Below, piece by piece: positions 8,739-18,457 of a stretch of DNA of 47,711 bases. The notes below the pieces were generated by a model. That model saw only the letters and a list, made by a program, of their open reading frames with translations, searched no databases and had not been told where the DNA came from. Positions within the stretch are counted from its first letter, which is position 1; each line of letters opens with the position of its first letter. The DNA comes from Tissierellales bacterium (GTDB lineage: Bacteria; Bacillota; Clostridia; Tissierellales; JAOAQY01). The DNA is taken from NCBI GenBank assembly GCA_025210965.1, contig JAOAQY010000094.1, positions 1-47,711 on the forward strand, read 5' to 3'. The position numbers and the translations under genes were made by a program.

Positions 8739-9395
8739 TTAATATTTTTCGTCTCTAATTTCATCTAGATAGTTGTATATTGTATATCTCGAAACACATA
8801 GTATCTCTGCTATATAGTCAACTGCACCTTTTATCAAAAACATACCTTTCTCATCTAATTGCTTTACAATCTGAACTTTTTCTTCTTTGTTGAGGTATGC
8901 TATTGGTTTTCCAAATTCTGCAATTACTCGCTCTACTACATTGTACAATATGTCATTTATATTGCTTCCATAAGTTTCATCAGCCTGGGGACTTTCTATT
9001 TGAGGCTCTACTGTGATTGCCATATCATCAATAATATTTTTTACCAAAAGCAATTCAGTAATATCCATATTTATACAAAGACAACCAATGACCTTACCCT
9101 CTAAATCTTTAATAAAAAAAGTAGAGGATTTAAGCGTCCTACCATGATTCGTAATAGTTTTGTATTTGATAAGACCCTGCTCATACTCCTTGTTTCTAAT
9201 AGCTTTGAGCCCCATTTCAGTCATAGGTCCACCAACTTTTCTATCGGTCACATGACCATTTGAAATAGCTACTATAGACTTTTGTGGATGTTCTAAGTCA
9301 TGAAGTACCACTTCACAATTCTTTCCGATAGTATTGGCCAATCCTTCAACAAATGGAATCAAATTTTTCAAAATTGGATTTATCTCTTTGTTCAA
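8739..9395 (-). CDS. YheO/DauR-like transcriptional regulator (PAS plus HTH)
   Basis: 218 residues with the YheO-like PAS domain at the N-terminus (about 8-115, with the typical CEVVLHDLEHPQKSIVAISNGHVTDR stretch near its start) and a C-terminal helix-turn-helix (about 180-215, IAEILCVSRYTIYNYLDE). Family members regulate amino-acid or nucleoside metabolism; no target can be named here. The start is TTG at 9395, six bases after GGGGGA. Follows rsfS by 18 bases and probably shares its transcript, which is an unusual place for such a regulator. Confidence 0.82.
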   Translation of the reverse strand: MNKEINPILKNLIPFVEGLANTIGKNCEVVLHDLEHPQKSIVAISNGHVTDRKVGGPMTEMGLKAIRNKEYEQGLIKYKTITNHGRTLKSSTFFIKDLEGKVIGCLCINMDITELLLVKNIIDDMAITVEPQIESPQADETYGSNINDILYNVVERVIAEFGKPIAYLNKEEKVQIVKQLDEKGMFLIKGAVDYIAEILCVSRYTIYNYLDEIRDEKY

Positions 9396-9413
9396 TGAAA
9401 TTCCCCCTTTAAA

Positions 9414-9767
9414 CTATTGTACTTCTATCAAATCTTCAATATCTATCTTAGTTGCTTCTTTCCAAAGCTCATCTAGACCATAAAAAGATCTTGCTTCTTT
9501 TTGGAATACATGTACTACTAAATCACCATAATCTAATAATACCCAATCTCCCTCTCTATGACCCTCTTTTCCTATAACAAAGTGCCCTGATTTTTCTAAT
9601 TGATGTTCCACTTCTTCTGCAATTGCCATAACTTGTCTATCAGTATTTCCACTTACAATTACAAAATAATCTGCCAAGCTGCTCATTCCTTGTAAATCTA
9701 TGGCATTCATGTCAAATGCTAATTTTTTGTCAGCAGCTTTTACTGCCAATTCTAACATTTCCTGCAT
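9414..9767 (-). CDS. rsfS: Ribosomal silencing factor RsfS
   Basis: Binds ribosomal protein L14 on the large subunit and blocks subunit joining when nutrients are low. 117 residues, the usual size; signatures are LADYFVIVSGNTDRQV and the GDWVLLDYGDLVVHVF stretch. The start ATG overlaps the yqeK stop by one base (TAATG), with GGAGGAA ahead, so the two are translationally coupled. Family and order nadD-yqeK-rsfS are standard for Firmicutes. Confidence 0.95.
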   Translation of the reverse strand: MQEMLELAVKAADKKLAFDMNAIDLQGMSSLADYFVIVSGNTDRQVMAIAEEVEHQLEKSGHFVIGKEGHREGDWVLLDYGDLVVHVFQKEARSFYGLDELWKEATKIDIEDLIEVQ

Positions 9768-10354
9768 TAATTACTTCCTCCTTTTACAATCAATTGATTA
9801 CGCGCTTTTATAGTATCTATGTGTAACAATTGTCTTCTCTCTATTACAAATTTAATAGTTTCATCCATCGCCATAATCAAACTATCCTCTAGCTTTCCTT
9901 CGAATGCTAGTTTTCTAGCTTTAGCACAAGCTTCATGTTCTCTAGATGGCTCTATATAGTCAGCTAAAAAAACTATCTTGTCAATCATACTCATGTCTAT
10001 TTTTCCCGTAGTATGAACTCTTATGGCTTCTAATATTTCTTCATCATGGATATCAAATTCTACGCTAGCCATAGCTGCACTTAGCTTTCCATGTGCCAAC
10101 TCTGCAGATTGAATCTCGTATTGATCCAATTCAATATTATATTTTTCTAGATACTCCATGTATTTTTCTCTTGGTTTTATTTTACCCAAATCATGTAGCC
10201 ATGCTGCTATCTTAGCTTTTTTCAGATTAAAATTATAATAATTCGAAAGTTCCTCAACTGTCTCTACAACAGAAATTGTATGTTTATATCTCTTATTCCC
10301 AATTAAATTAAGTAACATTTCCTTTTGCCATTTTTCTATGGAATTCACTATCAT
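9767..10354 (-). CDS. yqeK: HD-domain Ap4A hydrolase YqeK
   Basis: Predicted symmetrical bis(5'-nucleosyl)-tetraphosphatase that removes the alarmone Ap4A. 195 residues; the metal-binding HD motif is in AAWLHDLGKI, an upstream His sits in NKRYKHTISV, and VHTTGK and FLADYIEP give later metal and active-site positions. The start overlaps the nadD stop by four bases. The usual partner of nadD, as seen here. Confidence 0.92.
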   Translation of the reverse strand: MIVNSIEKWQKEMLLNLIGNKRYKHTISVVETVEELSNYYNFNLKKAKIAAWLHDLGKIKPREKYMEYLEKYNIELDQYEIQSAELAHGKLSAAMASVEFDIHDEEILEAIRVHTTGKIDMSMIDKIVFLADYIEPSREHEACAKARKLAFEGKLEDSLIMAMDETIKFVIERRQLLHIDTIKARNQLIVKGGSN

Positions 10355-10959
10355 TCATCTCCATAATAAGAATTTTTTAATATATACTCTCTAACTGATT
10401 CAGGCAATAAGTATTTAATCGATCTATTTTTATTACAGCGCTTCCTAATAATCGTAGATGATATATTTATGCCCTCAATATTTATTAAATGAGATTCTAT
10501 AGAATAGTTCTTATTTAATTTGTCCTTAGCGCAAACTAGTTCATTCTGATTGTAACCTGGTCTTGCAACCACTATAAATTCGCAATAATTGTGAACCTCT
10601 TCAATTCTTTTCCACTTTTCTAAATATAAAAAAGCATCCGCTCCCAAAATAAAATACCATTTTACATCCGGTCTATCTTCATGTAGTGACTTTAATGTAT
10701 CTATGGAGTATGAATAACCAGTTCTATCAACTTCTATCGAGCTTACACTAAAATAGTCTGTTGTTTGAACTGCTAACTTCGCTAATTGGTAACGGATCTT
10801 TCCATCTAGTATATTCGCATTTGATTTATGAGGAGGTGTTCCAGTAGGTATGAATAGTATTTCATCAAGATCATAGACGTCTTTCACTTCTTCAGCTATA
10901 AATAAATGTCCAAAGTGAATCGGATTGAACGTCCCCCCCATAATACCTATCTTTTGCAT
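10351..10959 (-). CDS. nadD: Nicotinate-nucleotide adenylyltransferase
   Basis: Joins nicotinate mononucleotide to ATP to give deamido-NAD, a late step of NAD synthesis. 202 residues with the nucleotidyltransferase signature GGTFNPIHFGHL at the N-terminus and ISSTIIRKR near the C-terminus. Start ATG behind AGAAGGTGAG. Sits between yhbY and yqeK; the yqeK start overlaps its end. Confidence 0.96.
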   Translation of the reverse strand: MQKIGIMGGTFNPIHFGHLFIAEEVKDVYDLDEILFIPTGTPPHKSNANILDGKIRYQLAKLAVQTTDYFSVSSIEVDRTGYSYSIDTLKSLHEDRPDVKWYFILGADAFLYLEKWKRIEEVHNYCEFIVVARPGYNQNELVCAKDKLNKNYSIESHLINIEGINISSTIIRKRCNKNRSIKYLLPESVREYILKNSYYGDE

Positions 10960-10972
10960 ATGCTCACCTTCT

Positions 10973-11269
10973 TTATTTTTTAGGTAAGTCTATAGTTTTT
11001 TTCTCACGTGATTCTTTATACAAAACAAATTTATTTCCTATACTCTGTACAAACTCACTATTTGTTCTATCCGCAACCTCTTCGCATGCTTGTTTTGCAC
11101 TCAAAAAGCTACTATCTAAAACCTTTACTTTTATAAGTTCTCTTGCCTCTAATGCATCTCTAATTTGTTGCAAAAAAGGATCTGTAATCCCATTTTTACC
11201 AATTTGGAAGATAGGATCAATATTGTGAGCTAATTTTCTCAAATAGCTTCTTTGTTTTCCAGTTAACAT
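10973..11269 (-). CDS. yhbY: YhbY-type CRM-domain RNA-binding protein
   Basis: 98 residues forming one CRM domain, which binds pre-50S ribosomes or structured RNA. Signatures: LTGKQRSYLRKLAH at the start, IGKNGIT as the GxxG RNA-binding loop, and KVLDSS. Start ATG behind GGAGGAAAAA. It follows obg by 12 bases, in keeping with a ribosome-assembly operon. Confidence 0.93.
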   Translation of the reverse strand: MLTGKQRSYLRKLAHNIDPIFQIGKNGITDPFLQQIRDALEARELIKVKVLDSSFLSAKQACEEVADRTNSEFVQSIGNKFVLYKESREKKTIDLPKK

Positions 11270-11281
11270 GTTTTTCCTCCT

Positions 11282-12620
<1,339 letters not shown>

Positions 12621-12625
12621 TCTCA

Positions 12626-12913
12626 TTACATTGCTTCGTTAGGATATACGCTTACTCGCTTTTTGTTTTTACCCATTCTTTCGAATCTAACGATTCCATC
12701 AGCTGTAGCAAACAATGTATCGTCACCACCGCGACCTACATTTGTTCCTGGATGAATCTTAGTTCCTCTTTGTCTGTAAAGGATGTTTCCGCTCTTAACG
12801 AATTGTCCGTCAGCTCTCTTAGCACCTAAACGTTTTGACTCACTGTCACGACCGTTTTTAGTACTACCAACACCTTTCTTATGTGCGAATAATTGTAAGT
12901 TTACTTTAATCAT
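12626..12913 (-). CDS. rpmA: 50S ribosomal protein L27
   Basis: Large-subunit protein next to the peptidyl-transferase centre. 95 residues with the Firmicute N-terminal extension ending LQLF before AHKKG; Prp removes the extension, exposing the functional N-terminus. Start ATG behind GGGAGGTG. It is 3 bases after prp, which encodes that protease. Confidence 0.98.
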   Translation of the reverse strand: MIKVNLQLFAHKKGVGSTKNGRDSESKRLGAKRADGQFVKSGNILYRQRGTKIHPGTNVGRGGDDTLFATADGIVRFERMGKNKKRVSVYPNEAM

Positions 12914-12916
12914 ATC

Positions 12917-13243
12917 TTACACCTCCCTGCTCTTGAGAGTTATATATTCTGGATAACTTTCGAGAATACTTTCAAATCCAACAGCTATCGTCTCAAGTAC
13001 GACAGATGCTTCTTTGCAATTCTCTAAAGTCTCTTGTTCTAATTTTAACAGAATATAACCTTCATCAATCTCGTAAGTAATAGAACACTCATACCTGTCT
13101 AACAAAGTATTAATACCAGTATAAGCTAATATTGATACAGCCGAACAAACTATGTCTTGTCCGGATTCTGCATAGCCAGCATGTCCGCTAACTTCATACC
13201 CGAAGACTTGATGATCATGTTTTAATAATTCGACTCGAACCAT
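12917..13243 (-). CDS. prp: Ribosomal-processing cysteine protease Prp
   Basis: Cuts the N-terminal extension from L27 before ribosome assembly. 108 residues; the catalytic pair is His21 in SGHAGYA and Cys33 in QDIVCSAVS, at the family's spacing. No strong ribosome site is seen, so translation probably depends on coupling to rplU, whose stop lies 4 bases upstream. The position between L21 and L27 genes is standard. Confidence 0.95.
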   Translation of the reverse strand: MVRVELLKHDHQVFGYEVSGHAGYAESGQDIVCSAVSILAYTGINTLLDRYECSITYEIDEGYILLKLEQETLENCKEASVVLETIAVGFESILESYPEYITLKSREV

Positions 13244-13247
13244 AATA

Positions 13248-13559
13248 CTAACCGTTGATCTTGTTGATCACTACTTTTGTATAAGGTTGACGATGTCCTT
13301 GTTTCTTTCTGTAGTCTTTCTTAGCTCTGTATTTAAATACGATAACTTTTTTGCCTTTACCGTGTTTTTCTACAGTTGCATCTACATTAGCGCCATCTAC
13401 ATATGGCTTACCAACTTTAACGTCTCCGTTTTCAGAAACTAACAATACTTTGTCAAATTTAAAGTTTTCACCTTCGATTACGTCCAATTTTTCAACGAAT
13501 AATTGATCGCCCTCTTGAACTCTGTATTGCTTTCCACCTGTTTCAATAATTGCGTACAT
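13248..13559 (-). CDS. rplU: 50S ribosomal protein L21
   Basis: 103 residues with the normal start [18 protein letters not shown] and the C-terminal signature [18 protein letters not shown], which binds 23S rRNA. First gene of the L21-Prp-L27 unit. A structured leader of about 75 bases and a near-consensus promoter lie just upstream. Confidence 0.98.
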   Translation of the reverse strand: MYAIIETGGKQYRVQEGDQLFVEKLDVIEGENFKFDKVLLVSENGDVKVGKPYVDGANVDATVEKHGKGKKVIVFKYRAKKDYRKKQGHRQPYTKVVINKING

Positions 13560-13565
13560 TCAAAA

Positions 13566-13640
13566 CACCTCCTCTAACCAGTCTCGCCAAAATTCAGGTA
13601 CTGCCTAGCAGTTTTAAACCCAATCTGTGCGGCTTACAGC
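13566..13640 (-). promoter_or_regulatory. Probable L21 leader (5' UTR structure)
   Basis: The transcript from the promoter at 13646-13674 begins with small hairpins: CTGT/ACAG at 13625-13639 and ACTGC-TAG-GCAGT at 13600-13612, the latter next to the conserved-looking GGGTTTAAAA. Firmicutes carry an L21 leader thought to control rplU. The match is by place and general shape; no covariance model was run. Confidence 0.55.
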
Positions 13641-13645
13641 TATAG

Positions 13646-13674
13646 ATGATATCAATTTTAGCAAACTTTGTCAA
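13646..13674 (-). promoter_or_regulatory. Sigma-A promoter for rplU-prp-rpmA
   Basis: Reading leftward: -35 TTGACA (13669-13674), 17-base spacer, extended -10 TGATATCAT (TATCAT at 13646-13651). It overlaps the last codon region of the RNase G gene. Confidence 0.85.
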
Positions 13675-15098
13675 TACTTTTTAGCAAATTTCTTTGTTTT
13701 TACTTGAAAATATGGCTTTATTTCATCAAAATCGAATACCAACTCTGTTTTTATGTCATATTTTTTTTCAATATCACATATTATTCTATTTAATTCTACT
13801 TTACATTTTTCATATTTAGGTGCCATTCTTAGCAAAACACAACTTGTATTTGTAGATTTAAAATACTTCCTATATTCATTCTCTATACCTATCATTAATC
13901 TTCTTATACTATGATGACTACTTTCTCTCTGGCAGGCAGCACATCTCATTTTATATTGTTTCTCTAATGGATTATAATTCCGCTGCCTTGAAATTTCAGC
14001 AAGCCCTAGCTTAGTAAATCCCCAAAAATTAGATCGCAAACAATCTTTTTTCAGCTCTGACTTAATTAATTTACTTAATTTATTTTTTTCAGAGTCACTC
14101 ATTTTCATAAAGTCTATCAGAATCATCCCTGATAAATTTCTGAGAATAATTTGTCTAATACTCTCTACTGCAGCCTCTTCATTTACTTCAAATTTGAGCT
14201 TATTATCTGACTTATTGGTTTTAATCTGACTCTTTGTATTTACATCTATAACAGTCATCGCCTCGGTTTTTTCAATGACCAATTCGCCACCATTTTTTAG
14301 CTTTACACTAACATCTAGTAGCTCCTCTATTTGCTGATTTATAGCATATCTAGAACTCAGAAATTCTTGACCTTCATAGTATTTTATTAATTGTGGATTG
14401 CAATAATTTATTCTCAAATTCCACCTACAAAACTCATCATATAATTCCCGATCTTCAATTAAAATCGATTCTACTTTTTCTGATTCATAATTTTTTATTA
14501 TATCCCAAAAATATTCCTTCGAACGTCTTATCAAACATGGTTCATAACCTTTAGTCATGTTTTCATTTATTCTGCTAAATTCGTTTTTCAAAAACTCTAT
14601 CTGCCCATCGAACTCATCACCCGTACATTTATCAACGCCAGTTCTAAGTATGATATCATATCCAGTGATATCATACTTTTGCATTTTTTCTTTGAGCTTT
14701 TTTCTTATTTTAGTATCATTTATTTTTTTAGATATATTAATTTGTCCAGTTCCATTGTTAATCAAAACCATTTTCAAATCTCTTATTTCACTATACATGC
14801 TAACTCGCGGACCTTTATCTCCTATAGCCTCTTTGAGCACCTGCACTTGCAATATCTGTCCACGTTTTAAACTCGTACCATTTGGAATATCATCCATTCT
14901 CAAGAATGCATTTTTACCTAGTCCAATATCAACAAACGCCGCATCTATTTCAGGAAGAATAGCTTCTACTCTGCCTTTAAATATATCTCCTACCATAGGT
15001 GTTTCATTTCCTATAATTTGATAATTGCACAGCCTATTTCCTTCTAATATCATCAATCGATATTCAAGCAATCCTTTTTCAATAAATATAGTATTCAT
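13671..15098 (-). CDS. rng: Ribonuclease E/G family protein
   Basis: Endonuclease that cuts AU-rich single-stranded RNA in rRNA and mRNA maturation. 475 residues: an S1-like domain (about 35-120, GDIFKGRVEAILPEIDAAF), an RNase-H-like region, and the catalytic DNase-I-like region with its two metal-binding Asp in AMTVIDVN and MILIDFMKM. The zinc-link position reads RCAACQ, close to the CPxC of RNase E. It lacks the long scaffold C-terminus of RNase E, so RNase G type. Follows the radical-SAM pair by 9 bases. Confidence 0.9.
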   Translation of the reverse strand: MNTIFIEKGLLEYRLMILEGNRLCNYQIIGNETPMVGDIFKGRVEAILPEIDAAFVDIGLGKNAFLRMDDIPNGTSLKRGQILQVQVLKEAIGDKGPRVSMYSEIRDLKMVLINNGTGQINISKKINDTKIRKKLKEKMQKYDITGYDIILRTGVDKCTGDEFDGQIEFLKNEFSRINENMTKGYEPCLIRRSKEYFWDIIKNYESEKVESILIEDRELYDEFCRWNLRINYCNPQLIKYYEGQEFLSSRYAINQQIEELLDVSVKLKNGGELVIEKTEAMTVIDVNTKSQIKTNKSDNKLKFEVNEEAAVESIRQIILRNLSGMILIDFMKMSDSEKNKLSKLIKSELKKDCLRSNFWGFTKLGLAEISRQRNYNPLEKQYKMRCAACQRESSHHSIRRLMIGIENEYRKYFKSTNTSCVLLRMAPKYEKCKVELNRIICDIEKKYDIKTELVFDFDEIKPYFQVKTKKFAKKY

Positions 15099-15107
15099 AC
15101 ATTTCTC

Positions 15108-15803
15108 CTAAATAGGTTTTACTCTCTTATCATCTTTTTCTATAAACAATTCAAGTCGCTGATATTCTATACTAATTAAATCTAGCTCTAAATTTTCCAC
15201 TTCATTCATCAGTTCAACCATTTTATCGGGTTTTAGATTTCCTTCGCTACCAGTTCTGACAAGTGTTTTTAAAACTACAAATTCGCTATCCTCTACTACT
15301 AGTTCTATATTTTCTATATACGGTCTAATGTTTATTTCTCTCTTAACAATTTTCTTTTTCTTCTTTTTGACCTTTGTATATGATATATCTTCTCTCTTCA
15401 TGAAGTCATTTATTACGTCCATCATAGGTCTTTCTATTTTCTCTTTTATGCAAATCAAATAGCTTCCCCATCGTATTTGCCCCATTATAGGTTTTTCTTT
15501 CTCGTCAATTATTTCTCCAGCTATGAATCTTAAGCCTTCAGGCAAATAAGGATTTATTCTATCAATATAGTTTTGAGCAGTCAGCTCATCTTTCATATCT
15601 ATATCCATATACTCACTTTCAATAGTAAGTCCTAGAGGAACTGCTGTTGAAAATGACATAAGTGGATGCGGATTGAATCCTTGACTATACTCTACCTTCA
15701 TTCCAGCTCTTTTCATAGCTCTTTGAATAACTCTCATCATATCAAGATGTGATATATAAATCATATCTTCTTTTTTAAAAAATTTTAATCTCAATTTAGA
15801 CAT
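15108..15803 (-). CDS. TIGR03936-type radical-SAM-linked protein (DUF2344)
   Basis: 231 residues of the family that accompanies, or is fused to, TIGR03960 radical-SAM proteins, as here. Signatures: YISHLDMMRVIQRAMKRAG and YSQGFNPHPLMSFSTAVPLG. The role of the family is not established; its constant neighbours suggest RNA or ribosome modification. ATG at 15803 is preferred to a TTG at 15821 because GGAAGTGG sits ahead of it. The start lies 8 bases inside the end of the upstream gene. Confidence 0.88.
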   Translation of the reverse strand: MSKLRLKFFKKEDMIYISHLDMMRVIQRAMKRAGMKVEYSQGFNPHPLMSFSTAVPLGLTIESEYMDIDMKDELTAQNYIDRINPYLPEGLRFIAGEIIDEKEKPIMGQIRWGSYLICIKEKIERPMMDVINDFMKREDISYTKVKKKKKKIVKREINIRPYIENIELVVEDSEFVVLKTLVRTGSEGNLKPDKMVELMNEVENLELDLISIEYQRLELFIEKDDKRVKPI

Positions 15804-17643
15804 TGCACACACCACTTCCAAATGTTTTTGTTATACCGCAACCATGACATTGCTTCCTACAATCGCATGTTAATTCTTCAGATTTACACTTCTCATTTTC
15901 TCTAATCAAAAATTCCTTCGATATCCCCGCATCAATAAAATCCCAAGGTAAAACTTCATCATACGATCTCTCTCTATTAGCATAAAAACTAGTATCTATA
16001 TTAAGTTCTTCAAATGTCTCCATCCATAATTTATAATCAAAGAAATCTGCCCATCCATCAAACTTACAACCTTTTTCCCAAGCTTTTATAAGCGCTTCAC
16101 TGAGCCTTCTATCTCCTCTAGCAAATATAGCCTCTAAAAAGCTCACTTCAGCATCATGTGTACTAAATGATATTTTGGGATCTCTAATTGCACTTTTGAG
16201 TGCTCTTTGCTTTTCTTTGAATTCATCCATTGTATTTTGACCATGCCATTGGAATGGTGTAAATGGTTTTGGTACAAAACATGATGCACTTGTTGCCACT
16301 CTAAGATTACCCTTACGTTCTTCTCTAGGTATTGCAAAGAATAAATCTTTGACTTTGTATGCCAAATCTCTGATACCCATTACATCATCCATAGTTTCAG
16401 TTGGCAATCCAATCATGAAATAAAGTTTGATGCTTGACCAACCCATTTTAAATGCTTGATCTGCTGTCTTTAATAAATCTTCTTCTTCTATACCTTTATT
16501 TATTGCATCTCTAAGCCTTTGACTTCCTGCTTCAGGTGCAAAAGTAAGACCTGTTTTTCTTACTTTTTGTATTTCCTCTAATACATCAAATGCAAAGTTG
16601 TCTAGTCTAAGCGACGGAAGTGATATACCAGTATTTGTTTTTTTCATTTCCACCATTAAATCTTTGACTAAAATTTCTACACACGAATAGTCACTTGTAG
16701 ATAAAGACGAAAGTGATAATTCTTCAAAACCTGTATTTTGTAGTAATTTTTGTACCTTAGCTTTTATTGTCTCTACATTTCTCTCTCTAACCGGTCTATA
16801 CTGCATACCAGCTTGACAAAATCTGCATCCTCTTGTACATCCTCTAAAAATTTCAACCATGGTTCTATCATGTACTGTTTCAACATAAGGAACTATAACC
16901 TTCTCTGGGAAATAAGCTTCATCTAAATTTTTCACCATAGCTTTTTTTATTCGAGCTGGATACTTTGCATCTTTTGGTAGAAATTCTTTAATTGTTCCAT
17001 CTTCTTTGTACTCTACATCATAAAATTCGGGTATATAAATACCATCTAATCCAATTATAGCTTCGTAAAAAGCTTTTTTAGAAAATGAACCTTCACGCTT
17101 CATCTTTCTATATATCATTAGCAATTCTGGCAATACTTCTTCTGAATCACCAATCAAAACCACATCAACTATTGCTGCTAATGGCTCTGGATTAAATGCA
17201 CAAGGTCCGCCTACCATAACTATAGGATCTGTCTCTTTTCTCTCTGACGATCTAACTGCAACTTGAGCTAAATCTAGCATATTTAATATGTTTGTGTAAC
17301 TCATTTCATATTGTAATGTAAATCCAATAAAATCCATATCAATCAATGGCGTTTTGCTCTCCAATGTATATAATGGAATATTTGCATTTCTCATCTCTTT
17401 TTCCATGTCAGACCAAGGTGTAAACACCCTTTCGCAATAAACCCCATCCATATCATTTAACATATTATATATAATGTGAAGTCCCATATGAGACATTCCA
17501 ATATCATATACATCTGGAAATGCAAAAGCATATCGTATATCTACATCTTTCACATTTTTTTTAAATACATTTACCTCTTCACCAATATATCTTGCTGGTT
17601 TTTCTACTTTTAATAAAATATCTTTTACCTTATCTTTAATCAC
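15796..17643 (-). CDS. B12-binding-type radical SAM protein (TIGR03960)
   Basis: 615 residues: an N-terminal cobalamin-binding-like region (about 1-210), the radical-SAM core with the cluster motif C-x3-C-x2-C in FRGCTRGCRFCQAG, the SAM-binding stretch ESLSSLSTSDYS-like, and a cysteine-rich tail (CDCRKQCHGCGI) that may hold a further Fe-S cluster. The substrate is not known. Starts with GTG at 17643 behind AGGTGAT. First gene of a unit with the DUF2344 protein and RNase G. Confidence 0.88.
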   Translation of the reverse strand: MIKDKVKDILLKVEKPARYIGEEVNVFKKNVKDVDIRYAFAFPDVYDIGMSHMGLHIIYNMLNDMDGVYCERVFTPWSDMEKEMRNANIPLYTLESKTPLIDMDFIGFTLQYEMSYTNILNMLDLAQVAVRSSERKETDPIVMVGGPCAFNPEPLAAIVDVVLIGDSEEVLPELLMIYRKMKREGSFSKKAFYEAIIGLDGIYIPEFYDVEYKEDGTIKEFLPKDAKYPARIKKAMVKNLDEAYFPEKVIVPYVETVHDRTMVEIFRGCTRGCRFCQAGMQYRPVRERNVETIKAKVQKLLQNTGFEELSLSSLSTSDYSCVEILVKDLMVEMKKTNTGISLPSLRLDNFAFDVLEEIQKVRKTGLTFAPEAGSQRLRDAINKGIEEEDLLKTADQAFKMGWSSIKLYFMIGLPTETMDDVMGIRDLAYKVKDLFFAIPREERKGNLRVATSASCFVPKPFTPFQWHGQNTMDEFKEKQRALKSAIRDPKISFSTHDAEVSFLEAIFARGDRRLSEALIKAWEKGCKFDGWADFFDYKLWMETFEELNIDTSFYANRERSYDEVLPWDFIDAGISKEFLIRENEKCKSEELTCDCRKQCHGCGITKTFGSGVCNV

Positions 17644-17721
17644 TCTTAATCACCTACTATTTCTACTCACAAGCAACATTAACGTTCGATCATTTGTTAA
17701 ATAAAATTTTTCACACCCTTC

Positions 17722-17751
17722 ATTATAGCATTTTTTGTGTTTTAACTACAA
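17722..17751 (-). promoter_or_regulatory. Predicted sigma-A promoter for radical-SAM/rng unit
   Basis: Reading leftward: -35 TTGTAG (17746-17751), 18-base spacer, -10 TATAAT (17722-17727) with an upstream TGC (extended -10). It directly follows the mgsA terminator. Confidence 0.65.
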
Positions 17752-17752
17752 C

Positions 17753-17776
17753 AAAAAAAATAGAGCTACGCTCTAT
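17753..17776 (-). terminator. Rho-independent terminator after mgsA
   Basis: ATAGAGC and GCTCTAT pair around TAC (17760-17776) and are followed leftward by eight T. The hairpin includes the mgsA stop codon. Closes the maf-mre-min-mgsA unit. Confidence 0.88.
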
Positions 17777-18168
17777 TTTTTATTTTTTCTCCAATCTAAA
17801 TAACCTACATCCATGGATTTTATTAAAAGTTCTGCCGTTCCAGGGTTTGTAGCTAACGGAATATTGTGCACATCACACAATCTCATCAAAGCCAGAATAT
17901 CTGGTTCATGTGGTTGTGCTGTAAGTGGATCTCTAAAAAACAATATCATATCCATATCATCAGTAGCTATACAGGCTCCTATCTGTTGATCTCCACCTAA
18001 AGGTCCTGATAAAAATCTCGTTATCTTAAGATCAGTAGCCTCCATAATCCTAAGTCCTGTAGTTCCTGTTGAAAACAACTCGTGCTGATTTAATATATTT
18101 TCGTATGCTATAGTAAAATTAACCATCTTGTCTTTCATCTTATCATGAGCTACTAATGCTATTTTCAT
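17773..18168 (-). CDS. mgsA: Methylglyoxal synthase
   Basis: Turns dihydroxyacetone phosphate into methylglyoxal, a bypass that relieves sugar-phosphate stress. 131 residues; signatures [10 protein letters not shown] at the start, STGTTG for phosphate binding, [12 protein letters not shown] with the catalytic Asp, and [17 protein letters not shown] at 18168 is preferred over an in-frame GTG at 18180, because that GTG is part of the GGGGG ribosome site. Last gene after minE, separated by 11 bases. Confidence 0.96.
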   Translation of the reverse strand: MKIALVAHDKMKDKMVNFTIAYENILNQHELFSTGTTGLRIMEATDLKITRFLSGPLGGDQQIGACIATDDMDMILFFRDPLTAQPHEPDILALMRLCDVHNIPLATNPGTAELLIKSMDVGYLDWRKNKK

Positions 18169-18179
18169 AAAAACCCCCA

Positions 18180-18443
18180 CTATTTCATTTTCTTTATAGG
18201 AATATTAGCAACTAATGCCTGAACTGGCATATTGTCACTTTCTCTTCTCGTTCTAGTAAATTGTAGGTTGAATTCACTTTCATCAACTTCAACATATTGA
18301 CTAACTACACCTAACATCTCAGCTCTTATCTTGTCCATAAATTGAGGTGAGATATTTGTTCTATCGTGAATCAAGACCATCTTCAATCTCTCTTTTGCAA
18401 CATTTTTGCTTTTTTCTGGCCTAAACATCTTAAATAGATCCAT
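18180..18443 (-). CDS. minE: Cell division topological specificity factor MinE
   Basis: Drives MinD off the membrane and sets the MinCD gradient that keeps division at mid-cell. 87 residues: an N-terminal membrane/MinD-binding part ([22 protein letters not shown]) and a C-terminal dimer domain. Having MinE rather than only DivIVA indicates the oscillating Min type found in many Clostridia. 14 bases after minD. Confidence 0.95.
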   Translation of the reverse strand: MDLFKMFRPEKSKNVAKERLKMVLIHDRTNISPQFMDKIRAEMLGVVSQYVEVDESEFNLQFTRTRRESDNMPVQALVANIPIKKMK

Positions 18444-18457
18444 TTGATCTCCCTCCT

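Noticed and set aside
14557-15021. Open frame of 154 codons on the plus strand opposite rng
   Set aside because: Antisense shadow; no start signals and no family resemblance.
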